A stretch of DNA of 64,000 nt from an uncultured Gammaproteobacteria bacterium. GTDB taxonomy: Bacteria > Pseudomonadota > Gammaproteobacteria > Eutrophobiales > Eutrophobiaceae. Shown one piece after another: positions 36,466 to 47,195 of this stretch. The translations under genes and the position numbers were made by a program. Location: assembly GCA_938084745.1 (NCBI GenBank), contig CALKEZ010000019.1, positions 1-64,000 of the forward strand, given 5' to 3'. The notes under the pieces are model-generated. The model was given only the letters and a program-made list of their open reading frames with translations. It had not been told where the DNA came from and searched no databases. The stretch's first letter is position 1; each line of letters opens with the position of its first letter.

Positions 36466-38769
36466 CTAAAAAGATGTACCAAAGGTGAATTGAAAATTCT
36501 GTATTTGGTCTGTGCTTTCATCGCCAAATGGCGCTGCAAGGCTCGCACTAACTGCCCCGAAAGGTGAAATCCAGATCGCGCTGAGTCCTGCAGAATAACG
36601 CATCCCGCCAAACGAGACATCTTCATTGGCGCCAAAGACATTGCCCGCATCAACAAAAGTAGTCAATCTGACAGAGTTCTTATATTCTGTTAAAAAAGGG
36701 ACGGGCAATATTATTTCTGCGTTAGCAATTATACGCGTATCACCACCTAATGCTCGATTAGTACTGTCTCTTGGGCCCAGTGTATTTTCTTCGTAACCTC
36801 TAAGAGAGCGCGGACCACCTGCATAGAAATTCTCAAAAAACGGCAACTCAGATGTATCACCATAACTATCGCCATAGCCAAAGTCACCACTTAATGCCAA
36901 AACAAAGTCGCCCTTGTAAAGGTCCTTGAACCAACTTGCTTCATATTTAAACTTGTAATATTCAAGCGATTCACCAAGGCTAGGTAAGGAAACCGAAGCT
37001 ACAAAACGTTGTAACATTCCTTTATCAGGCAAGATTGCTTTATTACGCGTATCGTAGGCAAAATTTGCCGAGAACTTCAGAATGTCATACTGGTTACCGT
37101 TTTTACTGATGAAGTCAGTAATTTGGAATGAGGTTATTGAGGAGGTTGTAATTTCAGTATTGGTATAACCAAACGACGTACCTATCGTATTGTACTCAGT
37201 AACAGGTAGAGAAAATCCAAGCGATGCGCCAAATTCTTTGGTTTCAAAAACAGCCAGGTTAGCATCTTCAGCGTTTGTTTCACGATAAAATAGATCATAG
37301 GCACTTCCGATACCATCATCAGTAAAGTAGGGATTCGAGTAACCTATTCCGTACCGTGTATTCACGTTACTATTATTAAATTGGAAACTTATACGATTAC
37401 CGGTACCAAAAATATTATTCTGAGAGACAGTAGTATTAAAGATAAGTCCCTGTGCCTGCGAAAAACCAATACCCGCGCCTAATTGCCCTCCGGAACGTTC
37501 CTCTACGGTATAGTTAACATCTACTTGATCAGTGGTGCCGGCAACAGCGGGAGTTTCAACATTAACCTCTTCAAAAAAACCGGTTCGTTGTAATCGCTGC
37601 TTACTTCTTTCCACCTGAGTCGTAGATATCCAGGCGCCTTCCTGTTGTCGCATTTCACGTCGTAATACAACGTCTTTTGTTTTTGAGTTTCCAGAAAAAT
37701 TAATTCGTCTGACATAAACACGCTTACCTGGATCGACAAAAAAGGTCAGTGAGACGGTTTTGTCTTCTTTGTTTATATCAGGAATAGAATTGACGTTGGC
37801 AAACGAATAACCTTCCTGTCCCAGACGTTCAGTTAATGCCTTACTACTATCTGATATGCTCCTGCGTGAAAACAGATTACCTGATTGTATGGAGATTAGT
37901 TCAAACAAACTCTCTTCTGGAAGAAGATAATCACCCGCTAACTTAACCTCTGACACGGTGTATTGTTCACCTTCGGTTATATTAATCGTAATATAAATAT
38001 CTTTTTTATCTGGTGTGATCGAGACTTGGGTCGAATCGATATTAAAATTCAGATACCCGCCATCCAGATAAAATGAACGCAGGGCTTCAAGGTCTCCTGA
38101 TAATTTTTGTTTCGAATATTGATCATTTTTAGTATAGAACGAGAGTAATGTCGGTGAGCTTAGCTTGAATTGCTTGAGCAATTTCTTTTCCGGGTAAACC
38201 GTGTTTCCAACTATATTTATCTTCTTTATCTTGGCAGCAATGCCTTCGGACACTTCTATACGAATGCCAACACGATTATTGTCCAGTTCTGTAACACTAG
38301 AGTTAATTTTGACGCCGTATTTACCATTCGAGTAATATTGACGCTGTAGTTCCTGCTCAACCGAGTCCAATTGTGATTGCACAAAGACTCTACCTTCGGC
38401 AAAGCCAAATTGTTTTAGACTCTCGAGCAATTCATCGGTCTTGATATCTTCATTACCCACCATCGTGATAGAACCTATCGATGGTCGTTCTTTAAAAATT
38501 AAAATCAGGTCATTTCCGTCTCGCTCCAGTTTCACGTCTTCAAAAAAACCTGTCTTGAATAACGCTTTGACCGCTTCTGTCGAACGCGAGTCATCGAAGG
38601 TATCTCCTACCTTCATGGGTAAGTAATTGAATACGGTTCCCGGAGTAATTCGTTCCAGACCTTCGACACGGATATCCTGAATCACAAACTCTTGAGCCGC
38701 CTGAGATTGGCCGAGCAGTGATAATGAGAGCATTAAAATGTAAAGCAGTTTATTAACTTTAGATTGCAT
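36466..38769 (-). CDS. bamA: Outer membrane assembly factor BamA
   Basis: BamA inserts beta-barrel proteins into the outer membrane. The 767-residue protein has a signal peptide (cut after SQA, about residue 24), five POTRA domains (to about residue 420) and a 16-strand barrel. The conserved L6 loop appears as LRGYEENTLGPRD. The protein ends in FTFGTSF, with the terminal aromatic residue expected for a barrel. It lies between rseP and skp. Confidence 0.98.
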   Translation of the reverse strand: MQSKVNKLLYILMLSLSLLGQSQAAQEFVIQDIRVEGLERITPGTVFNYLPMKVGDTFDDSRSTEAVKALFKTGFFEDVKLERDGNDLILIFKERPSIGSITMVGNEDIKTDELLESLKQFGFAEGRVFVQSQLDSVEQELQRQYYSNGKYGVKINSSVTELDNNRVGIRIEVSEGIAAKIKKINIVGNTVYPEKKLLKQFKLSSPTLLSFYTKNDQYSKQKLSGDLEALRSFYLDGGYLNFNIDSTQVSITPDKKDIYITINITEGEQYTVSEVKLAGDYLLPEESLFELISIQSGNLFSRRSISDSSKALTERLGQEGYSFANVNSIPDINKEDKTVSLTFFVDPGKRVYVRRINFSGNSKTKDVVLRREMRQQEGAWISTTQVERSKQRLQRTGFFEEVNVETPAVAGTTDQVDVNYTVEERSGGQLGAGIGFSQAQGLIFNTTVSQNNIFGTGNRISFQFNNSNVNTRYGIGYSNPYFTDDGIGSAYDLFYRETNAEDANLAVFETKEFGASLGFSLPVTEYNTIGTSFGYTNTEITTSSITSFQITDFISKNGNQYDILKFSANFAYDTRNKAILPDKGMLQRFVASVSLPSLGESLEYYKFKYEASWFKDLYKGDFVLALSGDFGYGDSYGDTSELPFFENFYAGGPRSLRGYEENTLGPRDSTNRALGGDTRIIANAEIILPVPFLTEYKNSVRLTTFVDAGNVFGANEDVSFGGMRYSAGLSAIWISPFGAVSASLAAPFGDESTDQIQNFQFTFGTSF

Positions 38770-38800
38770 GTGATTGTTACTTAGTTATTTTTATAATTAT

Positions 38801-40165
38801 TTATCCTAACAAACGGATAATGTCGTTATAGAAAGCAATACTCATTAACCCTAAAAGCAGGATCACCCCTATTTGTTGTCCGTATAACTGTATCGTCTCG
38901 GAAACCGGTTTACCTATAACAAGCTCTATAAGGTAATACATTAAGTGTCCGCCATCCAGTAATGGCACCGGCAACAAATTAAGCACGCCTAAACTGACAC
39001 TCACTATGGCCATAAAACTTAAAAAAGCAAGTACCCCTATCCCGGCAGATTGCCCCGCATATTGTGCGATACTAATTGGACCACTCAGGTTCTTGACCGA
39101 AGCTTCTCCGATGAGCATTCTACCAAGGACTCGAAGAGTTAGCACTGACATTTCCCAAGTCTTTTTTATAGCTCTAACAAAAGCCTGTGGGAATGAGTAA
39201 GACTCCATTACAAAATAAGAATCAAATAATCCTTCTGGCGCGAAAACAGCAGCACCAATGCGCCCGATGGTGACACCATCTGATTCCACTGCAGCAGGAA
39301 TTACTTGAACATTAATCGCGATATCATTGCGTAAGACTTCAACATTGAGTGGTTTCCCTGGATTATTACGAATAACATCTACCCACTGGCCCCATGTTTT
39401 AGCAGGAACACCATTAACACTGATGATTTCATCATACTGCCGTAAACCACTTTTTTCTGCAGCACCACCAGGCAACACTTCACCGATAATGGCAGGCAGC
39501 CTTAATTCAACAAGGCTTAAGCCAAGGGCATCCAGTAACTTGCCTTCAGCCATTTCATCAATTGAAATTTTAGACAGATCAATTTGTATGTCCTGTTTCA
39601 AGCCATCATTATCAATGACATTCAAATTAATAACATCGCGATTTACCGTGTGATTTACCAATAACTCTATGACAGTTGGCCAGGTTAAGGTTGGTGTGTC
39701 ATTGACGGACACTATCTGCTGTCCGGCTTTTAAACCAGCCAGCTGACTAACAGAAGCGGGTTCCACTTCACCGATTATAGGTTTCAAGCCATTAACGCCA
39801 ACAACAAATATTATGCAATAAACCAGAATAGCAAAAATAAAGTTAAATACAGGACCCGCTGAAACAATGGCAAACCGTTGCCACAAGGGTTTGCTATTAA
39901 ATGAACGCGATTTTTCTTCTTCTTTAACCTCGCCTTCACGCTCATCCAGCATTTTCACATAGCCGCCTAAGGGTAATGCGGCAAGAACAAATTCAGTATT
40001 ATCCTGACCAAAACTTTTTTTATAAATTGTTCGACCAAATCCTATTGAAAAGCGCAAGATCTTGACATCACAACGGCGGGCCACCCAATAGTGTCCAAAC
40101 TCATGAAAAGTAATTAGTACTCCCAACGCAATAACAAAAGCAAAAATGGATTGAAGAATGTCCAT
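38801..40165 (-). CDS. rseP: Intramembrane site-2 metalloprotease RseP
   Basis: RseP cuts the anti-sigma factor RseA within the membrane during the envelope stress response and clears signal peptides. The 454-residue protein has HEFGH (residues 21-25) in the first helix, two periplasmic PDZ domains (about 110-300), and the second zinc-site motif NLLPVPLLDGG near residue 395-405. Its ATG overlaps the dxr stop by one base. Confidence 0.97.
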   Translation of the reverse strand: MDILQSIFAFVIALGVLITFHEFGHYWVARRCDVKILRFSIGFGRTIYKKSFGQDNTEFVLAALPLGGYVKMLDEREGEVKEEEKSRSFNSKPLWQRFAIVSAGPVFNFIFAILVYCIIFVVGVNGLKPIIGEVEPASVSQLAGLKAGQQIVSVNDTPTLTWPTVIELLVNHTVNRDVINLNVIDNDGLKQDIQIDLSKISIDEMAEGKLLDALGLSLVELRLPAIIGEVLPGGAAEKSGLRQYDEIISVNGVPAKTWGQWVDVIRNNPGKPLNVEVLRNDIAINVQVIPAAVESDGVTIGRIGAAVFAPEGLFDSYFVMESYSFPQAFVRAIKKTWEMSVLTLRVLGRMLIGEASVKNLSGPISIAQYAGQSAGIGVLAFLSFMAIVSVSLGVLNLLPVPLLDGGHLMYYLIELVIGKPVSETIQLYGQQIGVILLLGLMSIAFYNDIIRLLG

Positions 40166-41346
40166 TATGCAGCCAAATCAATTGTCGCCGCTCTGGCGAA
40201 CTCTCTAGCTAATGTATCATCATTAAGGATGACATCCAGAGAGGTTGCTTCGTGATGTGCAACTTTCTCCAGCACGGTTTCAATGACCCGGGCTATATCA
40301 GTAAAACGTAAGCGTTTATGTAAAAACTCATCGACGGCAATCTCGTTCGCGGCGTTGAGTATGGCGCTACTCGTACCACCTTGCTGCATCGCTTCACGAG
40401 CAAGTCTTAAACAGGGGAATCGCTGTTCATCGGGTTTGACAAAATCCAGTCGCGCAATATCAAACAGGTTGAGTCGCTCAACGCCAGCATCAATTCTCTC
40501 CGGCCAGGCAAGGCCATAAGCAATCGGCGTACGCATGTCCGGATTACCTAACTGCGCCAGAACCGAACCATCACTATATTCAACCAGGGAATGTATAACA
40601 CTTTGAGGATGTATGACGACTTGTATGAATTCAGGTCGAGTATGAAATAACCAGCAGGCTTCTATGACCTCCAAACCTTTATTCATCATGGTTGCAGAAT
40701 CAACCGATATCTTTCTGCCCATTACCCAATTGGGATGCGCACAAGCCTGATCGGGCGTCATCGCAGCAAGTTGTTCTAATGGCGTAGTACGAAAAGGACC
40801 ACCCGATGCGGTTAATAATATTTTTTTAACGCCGACATTATCCATGCCTTTAGAAAAATCTGACGGCATACACTGAAATATTGCATTATGTTCACTATCA
40901 ATCGGCAATAACTCCGCCTCATTTTCCTGAATAGTATCCATGAACAATTTACCCGACATGACGAGAGCTTCTTTATTAGCCAGTAACACTCGTTTTCCTG
41001 CGCGGGCGGCGCCTAATGTTGGTAGCAATCCTGCCGCACCGACAATAGCTGCCATAACATAATCAACAGCATCATCTTCGGCAACTTTTAATAAACCATC
41101 GATACCACTCAAAACAGTGATATCCGGTGCTTTATTCTTTAATTTTTTTTCCAACAATGACGCTGAATTTTCATCGACCATAACCGCAAACTCGGGCATA
41201 TGCCTGACACACTGCTCCAGCAGTATGTCGACATTAGTATTCGCCGTTAATGCCTTCACCCCGTATTTATCCGGATGACGTGAAATCACATCCAGCGTAT
41301 TAACACCGATACTTCCAGTTGAACCCAGAACGGTAATACCTTTCAT
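40165..41346 (-). CDS. dxr: 1-deoxy-D-xylulose 5-phosphate reductoisomerase
   Basis: Dxr makes 2-C-methylerythritol 4-phosphate with NADPH, the first committed step of the MEP isoprenoid pathway. The 393-residue enzyme begins with the nucleotide-binding [17 protein letters not shown]; further marks are [10 protein letters not shown] and [12 protein letters not shown]. It overlaps cdsA by four bases (ATGA) and rseP by one. Isoprenoid output feeds undecaprenol made by UppS two genes upstream. Confidence 0.97.
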   Translation of the reverse strand: MKGITVLGSTGSIGVNTLDVISRHPDKYGVKALTANTNVDILLEQCVRHMPEFAVMVDENSASLLEKKLKNKAPDITVLSGIDGLLKVAEDDAVDYVMAAIVGAAGLLPTLGAARAGKRVLLANKEALVMSGKLFMDTIQENEAELLPIDSEHNAIFQCMPSDFSKGMDNVGVKKILLTASGGPFRTTPLEQLAAMTPDQACAHPNWVMGRKISVDSATMMNKGLEVIEACWLFHTRPEFIQVVIHPQSVIHSLVEYSDGSVLAQLGNPDMRTPIAYGLAWPERIDAGVERLNLFDIARLDFVKPDEQRFPCLRLAREAMQQGGTSSAILNAANEIAVDEFLHKRLRFTDIARVIETVLEKVAHHEATSLDVILNDDTLAREFARAATIDLAA

Positions 41347-42170
41347 GCTCCAACTCCTAAATTAACAATACCAAACACAAATACGGGCCCTGCAGCAGTT
41401 AGACTGTCAATTCTGTCCATAACTCCGCCATGACCAGGCAAAATTGAACCGCTGTCCTTAATATTTGCTTCACGTTTCACCATACTTTCCATTAAATCGC
41501 CAATAATAGAGATCGAGACTGTCGCAATTGAGACGCCTATAAATGCCAGCGCGTGGCTTAATACCTGATGTGAAACAATAACATAAGCTAAAGCAATAAC
41601 AATACCCGCCACTATACCAGCGAGACTACCCTCCCAGGTTTTGCCTGGGCTAACCCGACTGGCAAGACGTCGATTACCCCACTTTTTACCGGCAAAATAC
41701 GCTGCTGTATCCGCTCCCCAGATTAGTACCATCAAGAACATGATTAGCACAGCACCATCACCGGAAACTGTTTTCAAGACAGTTAAACTCGTCCACATGG
41801 GAATCAACAGCAATAAACCTATCGCTAATGAGATCGGTACAGATTTGGGCAAAACGTTACGTTGTTTTTGATACAAGACCACCAGTAGAATCGCCAACAA
41901 CCAGTAAACCGTACCCGCCAGAATCACAGCGTAATAGATAGCACTATTATTAGCCCAATATAAAGCAGCCAATAGCAGTACGATAAATATACTATAGACA
42001 TAACGATATGCCATGTTCAGGTGACATAGACCGGCCCACTCCCAGGCGCCAATAGCGACAAACACGGCAAACAGGCCGGAAAACCAGGCTGTATCAAGCA
42101 AAAAAATAACCGCTATTACAATCGGAATTAATACCGCTGCAGTAATGATTCTTTGCTTTAACATCGGCAA
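41343..42170 (-). CDS. cdsA: Phosphatidate cytidylyltransferase
   Basis: CdsA converts phosphatidic acid and CTP to CDP-diacylglycerol, the precursor of membrane phospholipids. The 275-residue polytopic membrane protein has about eight helices and the C-terminal signature block with [18 protein letters not shown] and [14 protein letters not shown]. It follows uppS by three bases. Confidence 0.96.
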   Translation of the reverse strand: MPMLKQRIITAAVLIPIVIAVIFLLDTAWFSGLFAVFVAIGAWEWAGLCHLNMAYRYVYSIFIVLLLAALYWANNSAIYYAVILAGTVYWLLAILLVVLYQKQRNVLPKSVPISLAIGLLLLIPMWTSLTVLKTVSGDGAVLIMFLMVLIWGADTAAYFAGKKWGNRRLASRVSPGKTWEGSLAGIVAGIVIALAYVIVSHQVLSHALAFIGVSIATVSISIIGDLMESMVKREANIKDSGSILPGHGGVMDRIDSLTAAGPVFVFGIVNLGVGA

Positions 42171-42173
42171 TTC

Positions 42174-42917
42174 TTAATTTTGAGTTTGTTCAAGCTGTTC
42201 AGCGGTTTTACCAAAACGGCGTTGACGCTTTGAAAACCAGTCGATGGCGAGATCGAGTTGTTTTGCATCAAAATCCGGCCACAAGGTTTCTGTAAAATAA
42301 AGTTCGGTATAAGCTGTTTGCCACAATAAATAGTTGCTAATACGTTGTTCACCACCAGTGCGAATAAACAGATCCGGGTCTTTATAGTCAGCTAGTGATA
42401 ATTTACTGGAGACAAGCTTTTCATTGATATCATCAACGGCTAATGTTTTTGATTCAATTTCTTGAGCTATCGATTGTATCGCTTTGATAATATCCCAACG
42501 ACCGCTGTAGTTTGCTGCTACATTCAAACACAGACCGGAATTGAGCGATGTTAAGGATTCGGATTGGTTAATTGAGTTTTGCAATTTATTGCTGAATTCG
42601 GATCGGTCACCGATAAACGTGACCCTGACATTATTTTTGTGTAAATCCTCAACTTCCGATTCCAATGCTGAAATAAAGAGGTCCATTAATAAATCGACTT
42701 CTTTTTTTGGACGCTGCCAGTTTTCGCGGCTAAAGGCATAAACGGTTATCGTATTTAATTCAATCCTGACCGCATGTTCGATCAATTTTCTAAGTGTTTT
42801 TACACCCGACCGATGCCCGGCAACACGTGGTAATCCGCGGGACTTCGCCCACCGTCCATTACCATCCATGACGATCGCAACATGATCTGGTTTAGTGATT
42901 ATGGGCTTTGCATTCAT
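42174..42917 (-). CDS. uppS: Undecaprenyl diphosphate synthase
   Basis: UppS adds eight isopentenyl units to farnesyl diphosphate in cis to make the lipid carrier for peptidoglycan and O-antigen. The 247-residue protein shows IVMDGNGRWAKSRGLPR (about 15-31) with the catalytic Asp, the AFSRENW loop, and IRTGGEQRISNYLLWQ in the later half. The order frr-uppS-cdsA-dxr matches that in pseudomonads. Confidence 0.97.
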   Translation of the reverse strand: MNAKPIITKPDHVAIVMDGNGRWAKSRGLPRVAGHRSGVKTLRKLIEHAVRIELNTITVYAFSRENWQRPKKEVDLLMDLFISALESEVEDLHKNNVRVTFIGDRSEFSNKLQNSINQSESLTSLNSGLCLNVAANYSGRWDIIKAIQSIAQEIESKTLAVDDINEKLVSSKLSLADYKDPDLFIRTGGEQRISNYLLWQTAYTELYFTETLWPDFDAKQLDLAIDWFSKRQRRFGKTAEQLEQTQN

Positions 42918-42994
42918 TAAATATGATGCGTCAGACGATCAATGGCTTGTTCTTAATCCGGAAAAAAATGTAAGTCCGCGTTAATTTCACAGCA

Positions 42995-43552
42995 CTAGAT
43001 TTCGAGCATTTCTGCTTCTTTTGCTTCGAGATTTTTATCAATTATGGCGATGTGTTCATCGGTAATTTTTTGAATACGATCTTCTGCTTTTCGTTCATCA
43101 TCTTCCGTAATCATTTTTTCTTTGATTAATTCCTTAAAGGAAGAATTGGCATCACGCCTTATGTTGCGAATAGCAATGCGCGCCTGTTCCGCCTCGGCAC
43201 GAACGACTTTAATCAAATCTTTTCGTCTTTCTTCTGTTAGTGGAGGTAAAGGAACCCGGATGACTTCACCCGCTGTTACCGGATTTAAACCAAGGTTAGC
43301 ATTCATAATCGCCTTTTCAATATCCGGGATGCTGGATTTTTCATAAGCGTTAATACCGAGGGTTCTGGCATCAACAATATTAACACTAGCGACCTGATTT
43401 AACGGCGTTTCCGCACCATAGTATTTTACTTTAACTTGTTCTAACAGGCTGGGATGGGCACGGCCGGTTCTTATTTTTGACATTTCCATGTTGAGTGATT
43501 CAATGCTTTTAAGCATACGATCTTTAGCATCACTGATAATATCTTTTACCAT
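42995..43552 (-). CDS. frr: Ribosome recycling factor
   Basis: RRF with EF-G splits post-termination ribosomes. The 185-residue protein has the usual coiled-coil domain I ([28 protein letters not shown] near the start, given here in part) and a small beta domain II. It follows pyrH by 25 bases and leads to uppS after a 77-base gap. Confidence 0.98.
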   Translation of the reverse strand: MVKDIISDAKDRMLKSIESLNMEMSKIRTGRAHPSLLEQVKVKYYGAETPLNQVASVNIVDARTLGINAYEKSSIPDIEKAIMNANLGLNPVTAGEVIRVPLPPLTEERRKDLIKVVRAEAEQARIAIRNIRRDANSSFKELIKEKMITEDDERKAEDRIQKITDEHIAIIDKNLEAKEAEMLEI

Positions 43553-43577
43553 AATTACTCGCTCCTAGAATTCGTTA

Positions 43578-44303
43578 TTAGCTAACCAAAGTTCCTTCGT
43601 TTTCACCTCTGGCCGCATTTAATAGTGAACCCGGTTTGGTCATATCCAGCACCCTTAATGGCATATGGTTATCCCGACAAAGGACAACTGCCGTCGTATC
43701 CATAACACCGAGTTTTCGCTCAATCACTTCATCATAGTTTAGAGATTCGTAACGAATCGCATCTGAATTTTTAACCGGATCAGATGAATAAACACCATCA
43801 ACTTTCGTGGCTTTGATTAATAATTCCGCTCCAATTTCAATAGCGCGCAAGCTTGCAGCTGAATCGGTCGTAAAGAAAGGATTGCCAGTGCCGGCAGCCA
43901 GAATAACAACTCGTCCTTTTTCAAGGTGGCGTACGGCTCGACGACGAATATAATCTTCGCACACCTGATTAATTTTCAGCGCTGACATGACTCTGGCATG
44001 CAAATCAACACGTTCCAACGCATCTTGCATGGCAAGTGAATTCATGATGGTTGCTAACATCCCCATGTGATCGGCCGTAACGCGATCGATTCCGGCTGCT
44101 GCCAAGCCGGTACCGCGAAAGATATTCCCACCACCAATGACAATTGCAATCTCTGCGCCTTGCTGACATAAGTCAGCAATTTCATGGGCAAGTCGTTCAA
44201 TGACTTTGGGGTCTATGCCATAGGCCTCATTCCCCATCAACGCCTCACCACTGAGTTTTAACAAAACCCGTCTATATTTTAATGATTTGGACGGGGTCGA
44301 CAT
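43578..44303 (-). CDS. pyrH: UMP kinase
   Basis: PyrH phosphorylates UMP to UDP with ATP, allosterically controlled by GTP and UTP. The 241-residue hexameric amino acid kinase-fold enzyme has [11 protein letters not shown] near the start, [11 protein letters not shown] around residue 55-65, and the C-terminal [14 protein letters not shown] block. It follows tsf by four bases. Confidence 0.98.
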   Translation of the reverse strand: MSTPSKSLKYRRVLLKLSGEALMGNEAYGIDPKVIERLAHEIADLCQQGAEIAIVIGGGNIFRGTGLAAAGIDRVTADHMGMLATIMNSLAMQDALERVDLHARVMSALKINQVCEDYIRRRAVRHLEKGRVVILAAGTGNPFFTTDSAASLRAIEIGAELLIKATKVDGVYSSDPVKNSDAIRYESLNYDEVIERKLGVMDTTAVVLCRDNHMPLRVLDMTKPGSLLNAARGENEGTLVS

Positions 44304-44307
44304 GGAG

Positions 44308-45177
44308 TTAAGCCCCTTTGGCCTGGGACATCACTTCTTCGGCAAAATTATCTTCTTTCTTTTCAATGCCTTCGCCAACTTCATAACGAAGGAAAGAAGT
44401 GACAGTTGCATTTGCTGACTTGAGTAATTGCGCTACTGTTTGATCAGGGTCTTTAACGAAGGGTTGGCCAAGCAAGGTAATTTCCTTAAGGTATTTCTTG
44501 ATTCTGCCGGTAACCATTTTCTCAATAATATCTGCTGGTTTACCACTTTCAGCTGCCTGGGCAGAAAATATTTCTTTTTCTTTATTCAGGATATCTTCTG
44601 AGACCTGATCTTCACTGATGCAAACCGGTTTGCTGGCGGCTATATGCATTGCCAAATCTTTGGCTAAAGCTTCATCACCACCATCAAGCTCAACAATGAC
44701 GCCGATGCGGTTGCCATGCAAATAGGTACCTAACTGACCCTTCGAGGTCCGTTTCTCAAAACGTCTCACGGTAATTTTTTCACCTACCTTGGCGATCAAT
44801 TGCTGGTTGGCTTCTTCCAAGCTTCGGTCGCCAACCGTAAGTCCCATCAGGGTATCTACATCGCCGGGCGATTGTGTTGCAATAGCATCAATGACGTCAT
44901 CACTAAATTTAAGAAAATTTTCATCTTTAGCGACAAAATCAGTTTCACAATTGATTTCCAGAATGATCGCGGTGTTGTCGTCTTGCTTGATTGAAATGAT
45001 ACCTTCAGCTGCAATACGACCTGCTTTCTTGGCAGCATTGGCTGCACCAGATTTGCGCATTTCTTCAATTGCCGCTTCAATATCACCATTGGCTTCTTGC
45101 AACGCCTTTTTACAATCCATCATTCCCGCGCCAGTTCGCTCGCGGAGTTCCTTAACCAAGGAGGCAGTTATTTGCAT
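44308..45177 (-). CDS. tsf: Elongation factor Ts
   Basis: EF-Ts exchanges GDP for GTP on EF-Tu. The 289-residue protein has the N-terminal UBA-like [18 protein letters not shown], the [10 protein letters not shown] motif that contacts EF-Tu (about residue 81-90), and a coiled-coil domain. It is 51 bases downstream of rpsB in the classic rpsB-tsf pair. Confidence 0.98.
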   Translation of the reverse strand: MQITASLVKELRERTGAGMMDCKKALQEANGDIEAAIEEMRKSGAANAAKKAGRIAAEGIISIKQDDNTAIILEINCETDFVAKDENFLKFSDDVIDAIATQSPGDVDTLMGLTVGDRSLEEANQQLIAKVGEKITVRRFEKRTSKGQLGTYLHGNRIGVIVELDGGDEALAKDLAMHIAASKPVCISEDQVSEDILNKEKEIFSAQAAESGKPADIIEKMVTGRIKKYLKEITLLGQPFVKDPDQTVAQLLKSANATVTSFLRYEVGEGIEKKEDNFAEEVMSQAKGA

Positions 45178-45228
45178 CAGATATTCCTCTTACTATTTTT
45201 TAAACATGAATAACAGAATTAATCGCTA

Positions 45229-46215
45229 TTATTCATCATCCGCTGCTGGAGCAGATTTTTTACTGACTTTTTTTGCCGTTTTCTTGGCAACCTTTTTCTT
45301 GGAAACCTTCTTCTTGGCAACCTTCTTTTCAGTAGTCTCAGACTCATTCGAATCTGGGGTTTCTACTGCTACTGCTTCTGCCTCTGAACTAGCACTTTCT
45401 GTGATTTGTGCTGCTTTTTTCTTGGTTGTTTTTTTAGTGACTTTAGGCTTGCCACTGGTTTCTTCTACCGGCGCGCCTGACTCATCAATCTCAATTAATT
45501 CATCACTATTTTCGGAACCACCTAAATGAGCCACTGACTGGCGACTGTCAAGAACTGCATCGGCAACACCCTTAACATAAAGCGATATAGAACGAATAGC
45601 ATCGTCATTACCGGGGATGACATAATCAACACCTTTCAGGCTATTATTACTATCAACCACACCGACTACAGGTATCCCAAGCTTTACTGCTTCACTAACA
45701 GCAATATTTTCATAACCTACGTCAATAATAAATATCGCGTCAGGAATGCCTTTCATATCTTTAATGCCAGAGAGATTAGCTTCCAGTTTTTCCAACTCAC
45801 GTCTAAGCATCAGTTGTTCTTTCTTATTGATTCGCTCAAGGCTGCCATCCGTTTGCATGGCTTCGATTTCTTTCAACCGATTGATAGAACCACGAACGGT
45901 CTTGAAGTTGGTCAACAAACCACCTAACCAACGACGATTGATATAAGGCATACCGCAGCGTTTTGCTTCTTCTGCAATAATCGATTGTGCAGAACGTTTG
46001 GTGCCAACAAATAATATTGTGCCCTTTTTCGAGGCCATTTTACTGATGAAATTAATCGCTTCTTCGTATAAAGGAAGGGTCTTTTCCAGATTAATAATGT
46101 GGATTTTATTGCGCTGACCAAATAAATATGGTGCCATACTGGGGTTCCAGTATCGGGTTTGGTGGCCAAAATGAACACCGGCCTCCAGCATTTCACGCAT
46201 GGTGACGTTAGACAT
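45229..46215 (-). CDS. rpsB: 30S ribosomal protein S2 with a lysine-rich C-terminal extension
   Basis: S2 is a late-binding 30S protein contacting S1. Residues 1-231 are a normal S2 ([20 protein letters not shown] at the start). The remaining 97 residues (DNA 45232-45522) are an added low-complexity tail: first acidic, then a threonine/lysine run, an acidic serine stretch, and a long [12 protein letters not shown]-type array ending in AADDE. E. coli S2 has 241 residues, so the tail is about 85 longer. No frameshift breaks it. Its role is unknown; histone-H1-like tails bind nucleic acid. First gene of the rpsB-tilS cluster. Confidence 0.97.
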   Translation of the reverse strand: MSNVTMREMLEAGVHFGHQTRYWNPSMAPYLFGQRNKIHIINLEKTLPLYEEAINFISKMASKKGTILFVGTKRSAQSIIAEEAKRCGMPYINRRWLGGLLTNFKTVRGSINRLKEIEAMQTDGSLERINKKEQLMLRRELEKLEANLSGIKDMKGIPDAIFIIDVGYENIAVSEAVKLGIPVVGVVDSNNSLKGVDYVIPGNDDAIRSISLYVKGVADAVLDSRQSVAHLGGSENSDELIEIDESGAPVEETSGKPKVTKKTTKKKAAQITESASSEAEAVAVETPDSNESETTEKKVAKKKVSKKKVAKKTAKKVSKKSAPAADDE

Positions 46216-46310
46216 GATAAGTTCTCCTGTTTAGGGTTAAGCCTCCGCACTCCCCATATACCAACCTGCCAAAGCATATTATTGCTGACAGGCACCCCAT
46301 ATATGGTTAA
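46216..46310 (-). promoter_or_regulatory. rpsB leader, probable S2 autoregulatory element
   Basis: On the minus strand the untranslated leader can fold into a long hairpin: CCATATA (46300-46306) pairs with TATATGG (46254-46260), and inside it CCTG (46289-46292) pairs with CAGG (46265-46268) over a partly structured apex. A conserved S2-binding leader that represses rpsB-tsf is known in gammaproteobacteria; this placement and shape fit, but no alignment was done. An AGGAG site follows before the ATG. Confidence 0.55.
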
Positions 46311-46359
46311 AGCATGCGTGTGACGGTTAATTGAATGTATTTGCGAAAATCGCGGACGC

Positions 46360-46388
46360 TTTATACCATAGAATATTTACAACAACAA
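46360..46388 (-). promoter_or_regulatory. Sigma-70-type promoter of rpsB
   Basis: Minus-strand -35 TTGTTG at 46383-46388 and -10 TATAAA at 46360-46365 are separated by exactly 17 bases. Transcription would start near 46352, about 140 bases ahead of rpsB, and include the structured leader. It faces away from map. Confidence 0.6.
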
Positions 46389-46424
46389 TTACTCAAGACC
46401 ATATAACGAATATAAATAAACCCT

Positions 46425-47195
46425 ATGACAGTCTCTATTAAAACTGCAGATGAAATTGAAAAGATGCGCGTCGCTGGTCGACTTGCTGCTGAAGTACTCG
46501 AAATGATAGCGCCCAAAGTACAAAACGGAGTAACTACTGAAGAACTCGACCAAATTTGTCACGACTATATTATTAATGAACAACACGCCATTCCCGCACC
46601 ATTAAATTACCATGGATTCCCGAAATCTATCTGCACATCGGTAAATCACGTTGTTTGTCATGGCATACCTGGCGAAAAGAGACTCAAAAACGGTGACATT
46701 ATCAATATTGATATAACCGTTATCAAAGACGGTTATCACGGTGACACCAGCAAGATGTTCTATGTTGGCGAACCTACTGTTGCAGCAAAACGATTGGTTG
46801 AACTCACTTATGATTGCATGAAACGAGGTATCCGGTTAGTTCGTCCCGGCGTGAGCCTGGGTGATATTGGACACGAGATACAAACTTTAGCGGAAAAAAA
46901 TAACTGTTCGGTAGTAAGAGAATATTGCGGGCATGGTATCGGCAAGGAATTTCATGAAGACCCACAAATACTGCATTATGGCAGCCCCAATACAGGACTT
47001 AAACTGGAAGCAGGTATGACAATTACTATTGAACCAATGATTAATTTAGGAAAGCGCGAAGTCAAATTACTCGCTGATGAATGGACCGTAGTAACACGGG
47101 ACAGAAGTTTGTCCGCTCAATGGGAGCATACCATTCTTGTTACTGACTCTGGGTATGAAGTATTAACCATGCGCCCTGATGAAGATTACTCTTGA
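46425..47195 (+). CDS. map: Methionine aminopeptidase, type I
   Basis: Map removes the initiator methionine from nascent proteins. The 256-residue protein has the five metal ligands in the usual places: D in INIDITVIKDG, D in HGDTSKMF, H in GHGIGKEFHEDP, E in TIEPM and E in QWEHT. It is divergent from rpsB, and its stop overlaps the glnD start (TGATG), so map and glnD are coupled. Confidence 0.98.
   Translation: MTVSIKTADEIEKMRVAGRLAAEVLEMIAPKVQNGVTTEELDQICHDYIINEQHAIPAPLNYHGFPKSICTSVNHVVCHGIPGEKRLKNGDIINIDITVIKDGYHGDTSKMFYVGEPTVAAKRLVELTYDCMKRGIRLVRPGVSLGDIGHEIQTLAEKNNCSVVREYCGHGIGKEFHEDPQILHYGSPNTGLKLEAGMTITIEPMINLGKREVKLLADEWTVVTRDRSLSAQWEHTILVTDSGYEVLTMRPDEDYS

Noticed and set aside
44789-45529. 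Long rightward reading frame of 246 codons across tsf and rpsB
   Set aside because: It is the antisense of two certain genes; its length comes from the biased lysine and alanine codons of the S2 tail.
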